Shown here one piece after another: positions 1 through 7,865 of a DNA stretch of 64,000 nt. The stretch is from contig NZ_CP011312.1 in the NCBI RefSeq assembly GCF_000980835.1, forward strand, positions 2,108,001-2,172,000. The letters are read 5' to 3'. The notes below the pieces were generated by a model. That model worked only from the letters and a program-made list of their open reading frames with translations, had not been told where the DNA came from and did no database searches. This DNA comes from Corynebacterium kutscheri (GTDB lineage: Bacteria > Actinomycetota > Actinomycetes > Mycobacteriales > Mycobacteriaceae). The translations under genes and the position numbers were made by a program. Each line of letters starts with the position of its first letter. Within the stretch, counting starts at the first letter, position 1.

Positions 1-1
1 T

Positions 2-496
2 ACCGAGCAGCTCATGGAGCAACTATCCATGGTGTTCCAGGATGTATATCTTTATGACACAACTTTGGCGGAAAATATTCGCTATGGGCGCGCGGATGCT
101 ACTGATGAAGAGGTTCGAGCAGCTGATGAGCTCGCGGGGGTTGCTGAGATTGCCAAGCGTCTGCCTGGTGGCTGGCAGGCACGTGTTGGTGAAGCTGGAA
201 AGCGTCTTTCTGGCGGTGAGCGTCAGCGTGTTTCTGTAGCACGGGCATTATTAAAAGGTGCACCAATTGTGCTTTTTGATGAGGCTACTTCGGCTCTGGA
301 TGCAGAAAATGAAGCCCATATTTCGCAGTCTATTGCTGATCTTCGTGCGCGTTCTACGGTGTTAGTTATTGCGCATAAGCTAGATACTATTTGTAATGCT
401 GATCAGATTTTGGTGTTGGATGAAAGCGGTGCCTTAACGCAGGTGGGTACTCATGATGAGCTTATTCATTCTGATGGTGTCTATCGAAGGTTGTGA
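2..496 (+). CDS. ABC exporter, ATP-binding C-terminal part (partial at 5' end)
   Basis: The reading frame is open to the left edge, so only the last ~165 residues of the nucleotide-binding domain are present. Visible in order are the Q-loop (VFQDVYLYD), the ABC signature LSGGERQRVSVARA, Walker B with catalytic Glu (IVLFDEATSALD), the D-loop and the switch His (VIAHKL). The layout and the VFQDVYL type of Q-loop are typical of fused permease/ATPase exporters (ABCB-like, for example YbtP/IrtA-like siderophore or lipid exporters), so a transmembrane half is expected upstream. The substrate cannot be told from this part. A strong terminator follows 60 bp after the stop. The methionine at 14 is internal and is not a start. 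Confidence 0.9.
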   Translation, partial: TEQLMEQLSMVFQDVYLYDTTLAENIRYGRADATDEEVRAADELAGVAEIAKRLPGGWQARVGEAGKRLSGGERQRVSVARALLKGAPIVLFDEATSALDAENEAHISQSIADLRARSTVLVIAHKLDTICNADQILVLDESGALTQVGTHDELIHSDGVYRRL

Positions 497-556
497 CAGG
501 CACGGAAGAATGCTCAGGGTTGGTCGCTGACTTGAGTTAATTGATGAGAAAAATGG

Positions 557-597
557 GCTAGCCTGCCAGGGTAGAAATACTGGCAGGCTAGCTTTTT
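557..597 (+). terminator. Intrinsic terminator of the ABC exporter gene
   Basis: A perfect 13-bp stem (557-569 with 580-592), a 10-nt loop and a T5 tract at 593-597. Confidence 0.9.
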
Positions 598-679
598 CTT
601 CTGGGAAGAAGATTCTTTGATGGTACAGCTGTAAGTACACTGGCCGCAATGGGGTGGGCTATTTTTAACCCATAATGTG

Positions 680-717
680 CTATTGCCCACCAGAAGTTCT
701 CTTCTGGTGGGCAATAG
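680..717 (-). terminator. Long hairpin downstream of srtC
   Basis: A perfect 17-bp stem (680-696 with 701-717) with a TTCT loop, 25 bp beyond the sortase stop. There is no clear T-run on the minus strand, so it may act as a transcript end stabiliser or weak terminator. It sits between convergent units together with the 557-597 terminator. Confidence 0.65.
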
Positions 718-741
718 TGTGTGTTTTGTACGTTCTAGTTG

Positions 742-1665
742 CTATTCATCATCGGTGTGTGGTTTTTTAACGGCGAGATAGCCGGAACGCCAGAATAGGA
801 TTCCGATGATGATGATGCCGATTCCTAAGCCTAGGAGGGAATAAGGGAAACCAACTTCGGCTTTTGCACGGGCAGCTTCAATGTCTGCTTGTGGTGTTGG
901 TGTTACTCGCTCTGCGGTAACCAAAATGCGGTGTGTGTTAATACCCAAGGGGGTACATGTCACCAAAGTAACCAAATCCTGGTCTGCGTTGGCTCTTAAA
1001 AATTCAGTGTTTTCCGGGCTAACCACTTTGGTGTCGCGAATCTCGTAGGTCATTACTTCCCCGAGAGTCTCGACGGTAAAGCGGTCTCCGACTCCAACTT
1101 TATTTAAGTTGGTAAACATGGTTGCCTCTGCTAGTCCACGGTGAGCGGTAATCACCGAGTGTGTTCCTAAGCCACCGACTGGAAGAGAAGTTCCTTCCAA
1201 GTGGCCGGCACCTTTGAGCAGAGTTTCATCATCAGTACCGTGATAAATAGGCAGATCCACATTAATTTTTGGAATGCGGATACGTGACATGACATCTGAG
1301 CCGTCAAAACGCAACTGGTCTTTGTACGGGACTACATCTTCTACCATGCCGGTACCGCGTGGGATATTAGCCCACGCGTCTAACGAAGCACCTGCGCTTA
1401 GCTGCGCATTGTACTCATGTGCCAAAGCCATGAGCTCACTAGAACTACGCGGCTTTGCATTCTCAATTTGGGAACCATAGCTATCTACAATTCGCGCCTG
1501 TTCACGTGCGGAAAACCACGACGCGGTGGCGGGGTAGAGACCGACAAGAAGTGCCGCCACAGCCGTTACGCAAGCAAAACATGCAAGCCAGGAGAAGACC
1601 CATTTCTTTGATTCGGTTGGAGAATCCTCAATTGGATTTTCTGGCTGAGCGGTCACTGTTGTCAT
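742..1665 (-). CDS. srtC: Class C (pilin-polymerising) sortase
   Basis: A 307-aa membrane transpeptidase that links pilin subunits through isopeptide bonds on the outer face of the membrane. It has an N-terminal membrane segment (about residues 22-45) and a second hydrophobic segment near the C-terminus (about 275-292) followed by basic residues, the usual class C layout. The catalytic triad is visible: His175 in ITAHRG, Cys237 in TLVTCTPLG and Arg246 in THRILVT. A lid-like D96-A-W98-A-N100 lies before the barrel and resembles the Asp-x-Trp-x-Asn lid of pilus sortases, with Ala in place of the usual Pro. It lies 42 bp downstream of the major pilin on the same strand, so the two are almost surely co-transcribed and this enzyme polymerises that pilin. 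Confidence 0.93.
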   Translation of the reverse strand: MTTVTAQPENPIEDSPTESKKWVFSWLACFACVTAVAALLVGLYPATASWFSAREQARIVDSYGSQIENAKPRSSSELMALAHEYNAQLSAGASLDAWANIPRGTGMVEDVVPYKDQLRFDGSDVMSRIRIPKINVDLPIYHGTDDETLLKGAGHLEGTSLPVGGLGTHSVITAHRGLAEATMFTNLNKVGVGDRFTVETLGEVMTYEIRDTKVVSPENTEFLRANADQDLVTLVTCTPLGINTHRILVTAERVTPTPQADIEAARAKAEVGFPYSLLGLGIGIIIIGILFWRSGYLAVKKPHTDDE

Positions 1666-1707
1666 ACTTTAAACTTTTGATCCTAGGGATTGAGAGGCAA
1701 ACCGGTA

Positions 1708-3423
1708 CTAGCCGCGCATACGACGAACGAATACGAAGCCTGAACCAACGGCGATGATCATAAGGATACCACCAGCGATAAGCATAAGAGCAACGCCTTG
1801 GCCACCGGTAAGAGGTAGATCAGGGGTGTCGCGCTTGTTGTTCTTTACAGTCAAGTCGTAGCTGCCTTCTGCGTTCTTGCCGATCTTCACAGCAACAGCG
1901 AACTTAGCGTTCTCACCCTGCGGGGTAACGAAGCCAGCAGGAGCTTCAGTTTCTACGACCACGTAGCAACGGAATTCTTTCGACTTTGGATCATTCTGAT
2001 CATCAGAAACGAATAGACCCTTGAATTCAACCTTGCCGTCTTTATCAGAAATTGCTTCTAGATCTTCACCCGTAGTACCAGCCTTCTTAATGGCAGAGTT
2101 ATTACCATAGTCCTTAGAACACTGATCAGCAGTGGCTGGGTAAGGATCAGCCGCAGGATAAACCTTGAACTTTGCACCCTCTAGTGGAGTATCACTATCT
2201 CCAGCATCAACCTTCTTCAGGGTCAAATCGCCCCAGAAAGTGTTGACCTCAGGGGTGCCACCTGGAGGGGTAGGTCCTGGAGGAGGAGTCAGTGGTGGGG
2301 TGGTTGGTGGAGTGGTAGGAGGCTCTGCTGGTGGGTTATCGTCGCCTGGTTTTGGCTCGGTATCAGAGTAAACGTAGGCACGGTTCTTAATCTTTCCGGC
2401 ATCAAGTCCGGCATGATCAAGCCTTTCCAGCTTGCCCTTGAAGATAGCCTTAACTTCCGTGCCAGGATTAAGCTTAAGCTTGGTGAGTCCCGATTGAGTA
2501 AAGGAGACAGTAACAAGGCTACCGGTAACAGTAACTTTGTAATCGGTATCCAGGGTCAAAGGCAGATTGTTAAGAGTTACGGACTCAACGCCAAGAGAAT
2601 CCTGAGCAAAACGTGGATCCATAGGATCAACAATGTAGAAGTGCTTAAATACATTGCCGTCAGCAATACGAGGTACCTGAGCTGTCACTGGGAAGCGAAC
2701 TTCAGAACCAATGCTCAAGCCATGCTGTTCTTGCTGTTCAACAGTCTTGCCTAGTTTGGTCTTACCGTTCTTAGGGAAGACGTGAACATCATAGAGCCAA
2801 GCATTTGTTGGTGTAGGAAGATTTTGCTGATTTTCCGCAGTATCAGGGAAAGGAATAGTAACGATGAATGGTGCTGCACGGTCAACAACGTCAGCTGGTG
2901 CATCAGTTTCACAGAAGAGATATGCGTCAACATCTAGACCAGTCACATCAGCTTTACCACCATTAGCGGTAGTTACTGTTCCAACTTTAGTGGCCTGAGG
3001 AAACTTTTGCTTAACCTCAGCAGAGAGATCATCACCGGTACATGCGTTAGGAGGAGTCCCATAGTTTTGGAGTGCATCCCAACCTGCTTGTGTACTTAGA
3101 TCAAGACCAAGCTTGAAATAGGTAAATTTGACACCATCAATACCCTCAGCAGGAGTACCGGTGTACTCACCGGTACGGTGATTACCCACAACAGCAGGCT
3201 TACTACCATCTTGGTGCTCATGCTTATGGATCGTTACAGATCCTTTTTTAGTCTTATCAACATTGCCAAAATAAACAGCAGCTGCCTGGTTGTTCTGCGC
3301 AGCACCAGCTCCGCCGAGTGATTCTTCCGCAGAAACGGGAGCAAACGAGCCGCTCGCCAGCAAAGCTACAACACCAAGGCTCGCAATAACCCGGCGGCCA
3401 ATAGACGTCTTATCAGCACGCAT
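1708..3423 (-). CDS. LPXTG-anchored major pilin (SpaA/SpaD/SpaH type shaft subunit)
   Basis: A 571-aa precursor. It has a signal peptide ending near SAEE (residue ~32), and a pilin motif W209-LYDVHVFPKN with Lys218 as the expected polymerisation nucleophile (Phe replaces the more common Tyr). A Pro/Thr linker lies at about 355-395, an E-box (YVVVETEAPAGF) in the last domain, then LPLTGG at 536-541, a hydrophobic segment and a basic tail. These are the marks of fimbrial isopeptide-forming subunits. The ATG has a good ribosome binding site (AGAAAGG, 5 nt upstream). The gene is followed by srtC; no tip or base pilin gene is next to it, so minor pilins must be elsewhere or absent. About 870 bp upstream is a DtxR-like site with no clear partner gene. 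Confidence 0.92.
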   Translation of the reverse strand: MRADKTSIGRRVIASLGVVALLASGSFAPVSAEESLGGAGAAQNNQAAAVYFGNVDKTKKGSVTIHKHEHQDGSKPAVVGNHRTGEYTGTPAEGIDGVKFTYFKLGLDLSTQAGWDALQNYGTPPNACTGDDLSAEVKQKFPQATKVGTVTTANGGKADVTGLDVDAYLFCETDAPADVVDRAAPFIVTIPFPDTAENQQNLPTPTNAWLYDVHVFPKNGKTKLGKTVEQQEQHGLSIGSEVRFPVTAQVPRIADGNVFKHFYIVDPMDPRFAQDSLGVESVTLNNLPLTLDTDYKVTVTGSLVTVSFTQSGLTKLKLNPGTEVKAIFKGKLERLDHAGLDAGKIKNRAYVYSDTEPKPGDDNPPAEPPTTPPTTPPLTPPPGPTPPGGTPEVNTFWGDLTLKKVDAGDSDTPLEGAKFKVYPAADPYPATADQCSKDYGNNSAIKKAGTTGEDLEAISDKDGKVEFKGLFVSDDQNDPKSKEFRCYVVVETEAPAGFVTPQGENAKFAVAVKIGKNAEGSYDLTVKNNKRDTPDLPLTGGQGVALMLIAGGILMIIAVGSGFVFVRRMRG

Positions 3424-4297
3424 ATTGATCCTTTCTTAATTTATACATAAGAGATTCTTTTAGGCTTTGCGGCGCTTTGAGGAGCACGCCACTAAGGAGG
3501 GGCTTAATGTCCATGGCATTGTCATGCAAGCAAAGGGAACCCGTCGATTGACTACCAAGCTGTGGCAGCTGAACGCTCTTACCCATCTCGTTTCCCAACG
3601 AACCGGCCACAACAACTACACCATGAGGGAAAATCATGGTGCAGAAGTAAATTTTGTTATTTGCTCGATCTCCTACATGGACATAGAAGACCAACAGCCA
3701 TTCTGACTGCATGCCAACTGCTTGACTTGCGTACTGATTTTCAAAGTTCTTAACACCGGCAACAACAATGCCGCGATAAGCGACTACACCACGTGAAGTA
3801 ACCACTTCCACACAGCGCAGGTTATTGCTAAACACCCGTGTACTGTTCCTTAAAATTCCAAAAGTGCAACCCCACACACGAGTCTTAACGCAATAGAAAG
3901 CACTTAACTATCTATTCAGAGCTAAAACTCTCATTATTAATTAAGTAAATTAATAAATTCCGGCAGGGTTCAATACTGCATCATTTAGAGACATACCTAT
4001 GCATCAGCGACACTTAAGCAGTTCACACATAACGTATCATCTTCAAGTAAAGAATTCCACACGCTCAACTCAGTAAGAAAAACCTAATTTTCACATCCCC
4101 AAAAATGATGTGAATATAATTCGATACATCTCCCCTAAGGTAACTGCAAGGAAAATATCTGAAAGAAGAGCGCTTTGGAGTCAAGGATTGTCCATCGCCG
4201 CCATCACCCTGACCTTCAATGATGTGGTAAATAAAACCGGTAAAAGCAAGTGGAATAGAACTCTTTCAGGCAAGAATGTATCGACACAGCATTATTT

Positions 4298-4316
4298 AAG
4301 AATTAGGCTAACCTGA
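4298..4316. promoter_or_regulatory. DtxR-like iron box
   Basis: AAGAATTAGGCTAACCTGA matches 14 of 19 positions of the DtxR consensus TWAGGTWAGSCTWACCTWA, with an unbroken core TTAGGCTAACCT. It is downstream of the HtaA-like gene and 875 bp upstream of the pilin start, so its target is unclear. Confidence 0.5.
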
Positions 4317-4517
4317 TCACATTTTTCCATGAAGCCGTAAGCAAATTGTTACGGAAAAATCGGGAATAAAGTTTTAGGTATTGTGATTAATCACATTTTC
4401 GGTTTCCATACCGACCAATAACCAAGGGAACAACACAGTTGAAATATTGCGTACTTTTAGCAATTCCTAAATATGCAATATAAAAGGAATAAATTTTTTC
4501 CCACTATTTGCTGAACA

Positions 4518-4543
4518 TTAGTTAATGCATACGCATTAACTAA
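4518..4543. repeat. Perfect 11-bp inverted repeat with 4-nt spacer
   Basis: TTAGTTAATGC at 4518-4528 pairs with GCATTAACTAA at 4533-4543, spacer ATAC. There is no T-run and the arms are AT-rich, so it looks more like an operator or cruciform than a terminator. Confidence 0.6.
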
Positions 4544-4634
4544 CACAACTAGTGAAGCGCACCTAGGGCAGATAGATTAAACGTCGATAAGCTCTAAAAA
4601 TATTCTTCTAAGCTAAAACACACTAAATATACGG

Positions 4635-4672
4635 AAATCGCCCTCCACTCATTAACTAGCAGAGGGCGATTT
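4635..4672 (-). terminator. Hairpin downstream of the HtaA-like gene
   Basis: An 11-bp stem, AAATCGCCCTC (4635-4645) with GAGGGCGATTT (4662-4672), 38 bp past the stop. The T tract is short; the A/T flanks allow action in both directions. Confidence 0.65.
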
Positions 4673-4710
4673 AACAGTTTTATTCAGAAGATAAATAAAA
4701 AATTCTTAAT

Positions 4711-7197
4711 TTAGCGACGGAACTGATCAATGAGATGACGGATATGATCACCAAAGAAATGGTTGGCCACCCCAAAAATACCTAAAATGCCACCAAGCGC
4801 ACCGAGAACACCAAGAATGGTCGCCCAGGTCTTAGAAAGAGCACTACCGGCATCATTGTTGTGGTTATTACCGTCGCGACCATCGTTATTATTGTTATCG
4901 CCATTGTCCTTATCCTCATCAAAATTAGGGAACTCACGCTCCTGCTCATGAGGCTTAGGAGTAAACTTCGGATCATAAATCTTGCGGAGAACATACGTCT
5001 CCTCAGATTCACCTTTTACATCCTCATAGGAAGGAACATAGAAAGTTCCTTTATCAAGCTGCAAAATTGCACCATGCTGATGAGAACCAGTCTTCGCCCC
5101 CTTAGGAAGGGCAATCGGCTCAAACTTCCGACCATACTCATCTTGTTTCTCATCCGAGATGGTCTTGAACAGCTTTGCATCGACATGCTTGATCATGCCG
5201 TCTTTAGCATCAAGTGCCATAACAATGCCATCTTCTAGGACAAAAGCATTGCCCCAGTTCTTGATATCGGCATCTTTACCCTTAACAACGCCAGCACTTT
5301 CCTTGGCCAAAGAGCCATTATTGAACTTGAAGGACTGTGCGACCGCGTATTCTTCAGACACGTTCTTGTTGTAGCGAATAATGGTCTCACCATTTGTATG
5401 AGCAGCACTAGAATCAATATCTGCTGACTCGGTTGCCGAATCCTTCAAAAGCTTAGCGGGATTCTTGGTGTCCTTAGGATTGATGGACACCATCAGACCA
5501 TAATATTTTTGCTCACCTTTTTTAGCTCGGCTTAGATCACCGTTAAGAACGAAAGAACCATCCTTCATAGGTAGAAGCTCATTAACTTCTGGGTTGCTAT
5601 CTGTCACTTCACCATAAAGGTTCTCAGGATTAGTAAAATCACCCTGTTTCGCTAGCTCACTTTGCTCAGGCAGGTTGATCGGAGAAATAGAAGCTTGGTT
5701 GACAATAGCTGTTTGCTTTTCAGTTACCACTACAACCTGCTTGGTATATGGGTTATATCCAAGAGCTGTAATCTCATCAGCAAACGTATGAACTACGCTA
5801 GCTTCTTTGAAACCATCTTTAACATCTACGTGAAGCTTATGAAGAACTTTTCGATCATCATTTGCTGGGAGATTCCGGTTTCCACCATTGCCCTCAGGTT
5901 CTTTTTTCGCAACATAGTAAAGATCACCATTAGCTTCATCGAAGGCAACCGCACCATAATTGTTTAGCCTCAAGTTCTTTGAGGCTTTCTGGTTAAGGTC
6001 ACGATCAAGAAGTGCAAAGCCAGGGTTCTTCTCAGGGGTAAAACGGTGATCAGAGGTTGCGACAATGACATGATCCTTAAATTTAAACAACTCACGGTGC
6101 TGTTCATATTTAACGTCATTGTCAAACTTTTCTGCAGCCACAACATACTTAGCGTTATCCGTGGACAAACGCTTATAGTCCCCACTGGAACCATTAAGTT
6201 TTGACTTCTCAAAGCTAAAGGTCAACGAATCAAGCGCACTGTTAACAGGATAGAATTCGGAGAACATTTCGCTACCGTCTTTAGTAAGCAGCGCTGGGAT
6301 CTCCGACCAAATGACTTTGCCGTCTTTTTCTTCAAAACGTGCATTAGCTGTGTACAACGTCGCTAAGGGCTTAGTATCGTCGGTACCCTCATTGGTATAA
6401 GTTTCAGCAGACTTATACTTCTTCGAAGAAACTTTAGCGAATACATGAGAGCCCTCTTTGCTCATAACGATCCGTGGGTTCTCAATCTTTAGATCCAGCT
6501 CACAACCAGTGTGGTTGGTGTTATCAGTGCAATACTTTTGATAGTGCACACCGCCCTTAAACTTCGCTTCAAGCTTTTCTTTATCTTTATCGTAAGTAAC
6601 AGAATATAGCTGGAAAGTGAACTGGTTCTTCTGCTCATTTTGCTCAGCACCGTCAAACACCTTGGTAGGGCCACCGGTGTAATTGTTGAAAGAAGAGCGT
6701 ACACCCCAGGTTAAGGCGTTTTCAGTGCTCTTCTTATCCGCACTCTTCTTTTCCTCAGCTTTAGCAGGTTTTTCAGCCTCAGGACTCTTCTTTTCCTCAG
6801 CTTTAGCAGGTTTTTCAGCCTCAGGACTCTTAGGAGCTGAGGTCTTCTCACCGGTAGTGGCTGCAGTGTCTGCTGCATCCTTAATGTCTTTAGCGAGGTC
6901 TTCTTTATCAAGGTCTTTTGAGGTATCGGTGATATTTTTCGAATCAGCCTGATCAACAGTATGGGTATCTGTGGTTACCTCTTCGGTAACCGTAAAGTCT
7001 TTTTCCGTGTCGATGCTCTGAACAGTATCAATATTCCGAGAAACCTCTGCTGCTGGTTCTGCAAAAGCACGAGGAGTTATAAGAGACATAAGAGTTGCAC
7101 ACGCTACCGTTGTTGTCAGCATGTGACGAAAACGTTGACTCTTCAACGAACGACTCCATTTCAACAATGAATCTAATGAGGGGAACGGCGACATCAT
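4711..7197 (-). CDS. HtaA-domain surface protein, membrane-anchored (ChtA/ChtC-like haem or haemoglobin binding)
   Basis: An 828-aa exported protein. It has a signal peptide to about AFAEP (residue 48), an acidic/Lys-rich linker with two perfect copies of SPEAEKPAKAEEKK (124-151), then one HtaA domain (about 161-330) starting WGVRSSFNNY. Tyr173, His218 and Tyr316 lie where the family's conserved haem-region Tyr/His/Tyr are expected, and Cys223/Cys232 may form a disulphide. Residues ~350-760 read like a beta-propeller with regular YYV/VVV strands; an Asn/Asp-rich linker and a C-terminal membrane segment (about 785-812) with a basic tail follow. One HtaA domain plus a C-terminal anchor is the ChtA/ChtC layout known from C. 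diphtheriae. A DtxR-like box overlaps the region just before AAGGA-ATT-ATG, in line with iron repression. Haem binding is inferred, not shown. Confidence 0.8.
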   Translation of the reverse strand: MMSPFPSLDSLLKWSRSLKSQRFRHMLTTTVACATLMSLITPRAFAEPAAEVSRNIDTVQSIDTEKDFTVTEEVTTDTHTVDQADSKNITDTSKDLDKEDLAKDIKDAADTAATTGEKTSAPKSPEAEKPAKAEEKKSPEAEKPAKAEEKKSADKKSTENALTWGVRSSFNNYTGGPTKVFDGAEQNEQKNQFTFQLYSVTYDKDKEKLEAKFKGGVHYQKYCTDNTNHTGCELDLKIENPRIVMSKEGSHVFAKVSSKKYKSAETYTNEGTDDTKPLATLYTANARFEEKDGKVIWSEIPALLTKDGSEMFSEFYPVNSALDSLTFSFEKSKLNGSSGDYKRLSTDNAKYVVAAEKFDNDVKYEQHRELFKFKDHVIVATSDHRFTPEKNPGFALLDRDLNQKASKNLRLNNYGAVAFDEANGDLYYVAKKEPEGNGGNRNLPANDDRKVLHKLHVDVKDGFKEASVVHTFADEITALGYNPYTKQVVVVTEKQTAIVNQASISPINLPEQSELAKQGDFTNPENLYGEVTDSNPEVNELLPMKDGSFVLNGDLSRAKKGEQKYYGLMVSINPKDTKNPAKLLKDSATESADIDSSAAHTNGETIIRYNKNVSEEYAVAQSFKFNNGSLAKESAGVVKGKDADIKNWGNAFVLEDGIVMALDAKDGMIKHVDAKLFKTISDEKQDEYGRKFEPIALPKGAKTGSHQHGAILQLDKGTFYVPSYEDVKGESEETYVLRKIYDPKFTPKPHEQEREFPNFDEDKDNGDNNNNDGRDGNNHNNDAGSALSKTWATILGVLGALGGILGIFGVANHFFGDHIRHLIDQFRR
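6742..6825 (-). repeat. 42-bp perfect tandem duplication inside the HtaA-like gene
   Basis: Copies at 6742-6783 and 6784-6825 are identical and encode two 14-residue Glu/Lys/Ala repeats. The unit is a multiple of three, so copy change would alter linker length without breaking the frame. Confidence 0.9.
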
Positions 7198-7203
7198 AAT
7201 TCC

Positions 7204-7222
7204 TTAAGATAGCTTCACCTAA
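7204..7222 (-). promoter_or_regulatory. DtxR-like operator at the HtaA-like gene
   Basis: On the minus strand TTAGGTGAAGCTATCTTAA matches 15 of 19 positions of the DtxR consensus. It ends 6 bp before the ATG at 7197 and runs into the ribosome binding site AAGGA. A likely -10 element lies in the AT-rich segment just upstream, so bound repressor would cover the transcription start. Confidence 0.65.
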
Positions 7223-7865
7223 CTTAACTATATCTTAATTAGCCCCAGGTATACCCCCACGGTTAGCTGCGCCATTCGATATAAAACTTCTTTCATAGAC
7301 CCACCGGTTATCACGCCCCAAGTATCAGGGTTGCGGCAGCCAACTCCAATGAAACCAATTTTCACATTCCCACCTTGCTACTACGTGCCCAATAAACAGA
7401 GGAAAAGAAAACGGGGGAAAAGAAGCGCATATATATAAGGAGAGAAAAACATTAATAAACGGCACAGACGCCACCCATCCGCCCCCCACATAACGAAACG
7501 CAAAAATATTAGAAGTGCACGGGTGCCGTACTAGGAATTACCGCCCAGCCCAACATGACACCGCATCTTTTCAGAGATACACCACCGCACCCCTTTTAAG
7601 ATGCACCACAAAAAATAACTACCCCATATTTTTCTAAAGCAAAAATCTTAGGATTTTTTAATGTTGCAATTGCATACACGGTTCACAGAAAGTATCCTCA
7701 CCAGGAGTGATGTGAAAAAATATTGAAATCTCTCATAAGGAAAATCAAATATTTGAAGCATCGGTATTAATTTTTCTCAGAAAGTTAATTTTTAGTAATC
7801 CAAATCCCCTACGGTTACTCACCCCCTTGATGGCTCATCCGGGTAGTGGGTACGGAAAAAAGAAT
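7223..7865. other. Non-coding divergent spacer, HtaA-like gene / first adhesin
   Basis: About 640 bp with no convincing ORF, AT-rich and purine-rich tracts near 7380-7450, no strong hairpin. It should hold both divergent promoters. The adhesin start at 7866 is preceded by GGAAAAAAG, the same leader seen at the second adhesin. Confidence 0.4.

Larger units (their letters stand above)
3424..4710. other. 1.3-kb gene-poor region between pilin and HtaA-like gene
   Basis: No open frame here is convincing. A 154-codon minus frame (3413-3877) and short plus frames lack start signals and recognisable similarity. The stretch is AT-rich from ~3900 on. It holds a DtxR-like box (4298-4316), a long palindrome (4518-4543), a hairpin near 4328-4358 (CCGTAA with TTACGG), one copy of a recurrent 10-mer CGTCGATAAG (4582-4591) and the terminator of the HtaA-like gene (4635-4672). 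The pilin promoter must lie in it. Confidence 0.5.

Noticed and set aside
7827..7865. Upstream start for the large adhesin
   Set aside because: The second adhesin shows that the conserved start is the Met-Asn after GGAAAAAA; the 13 extra codons are not conserved between the two.
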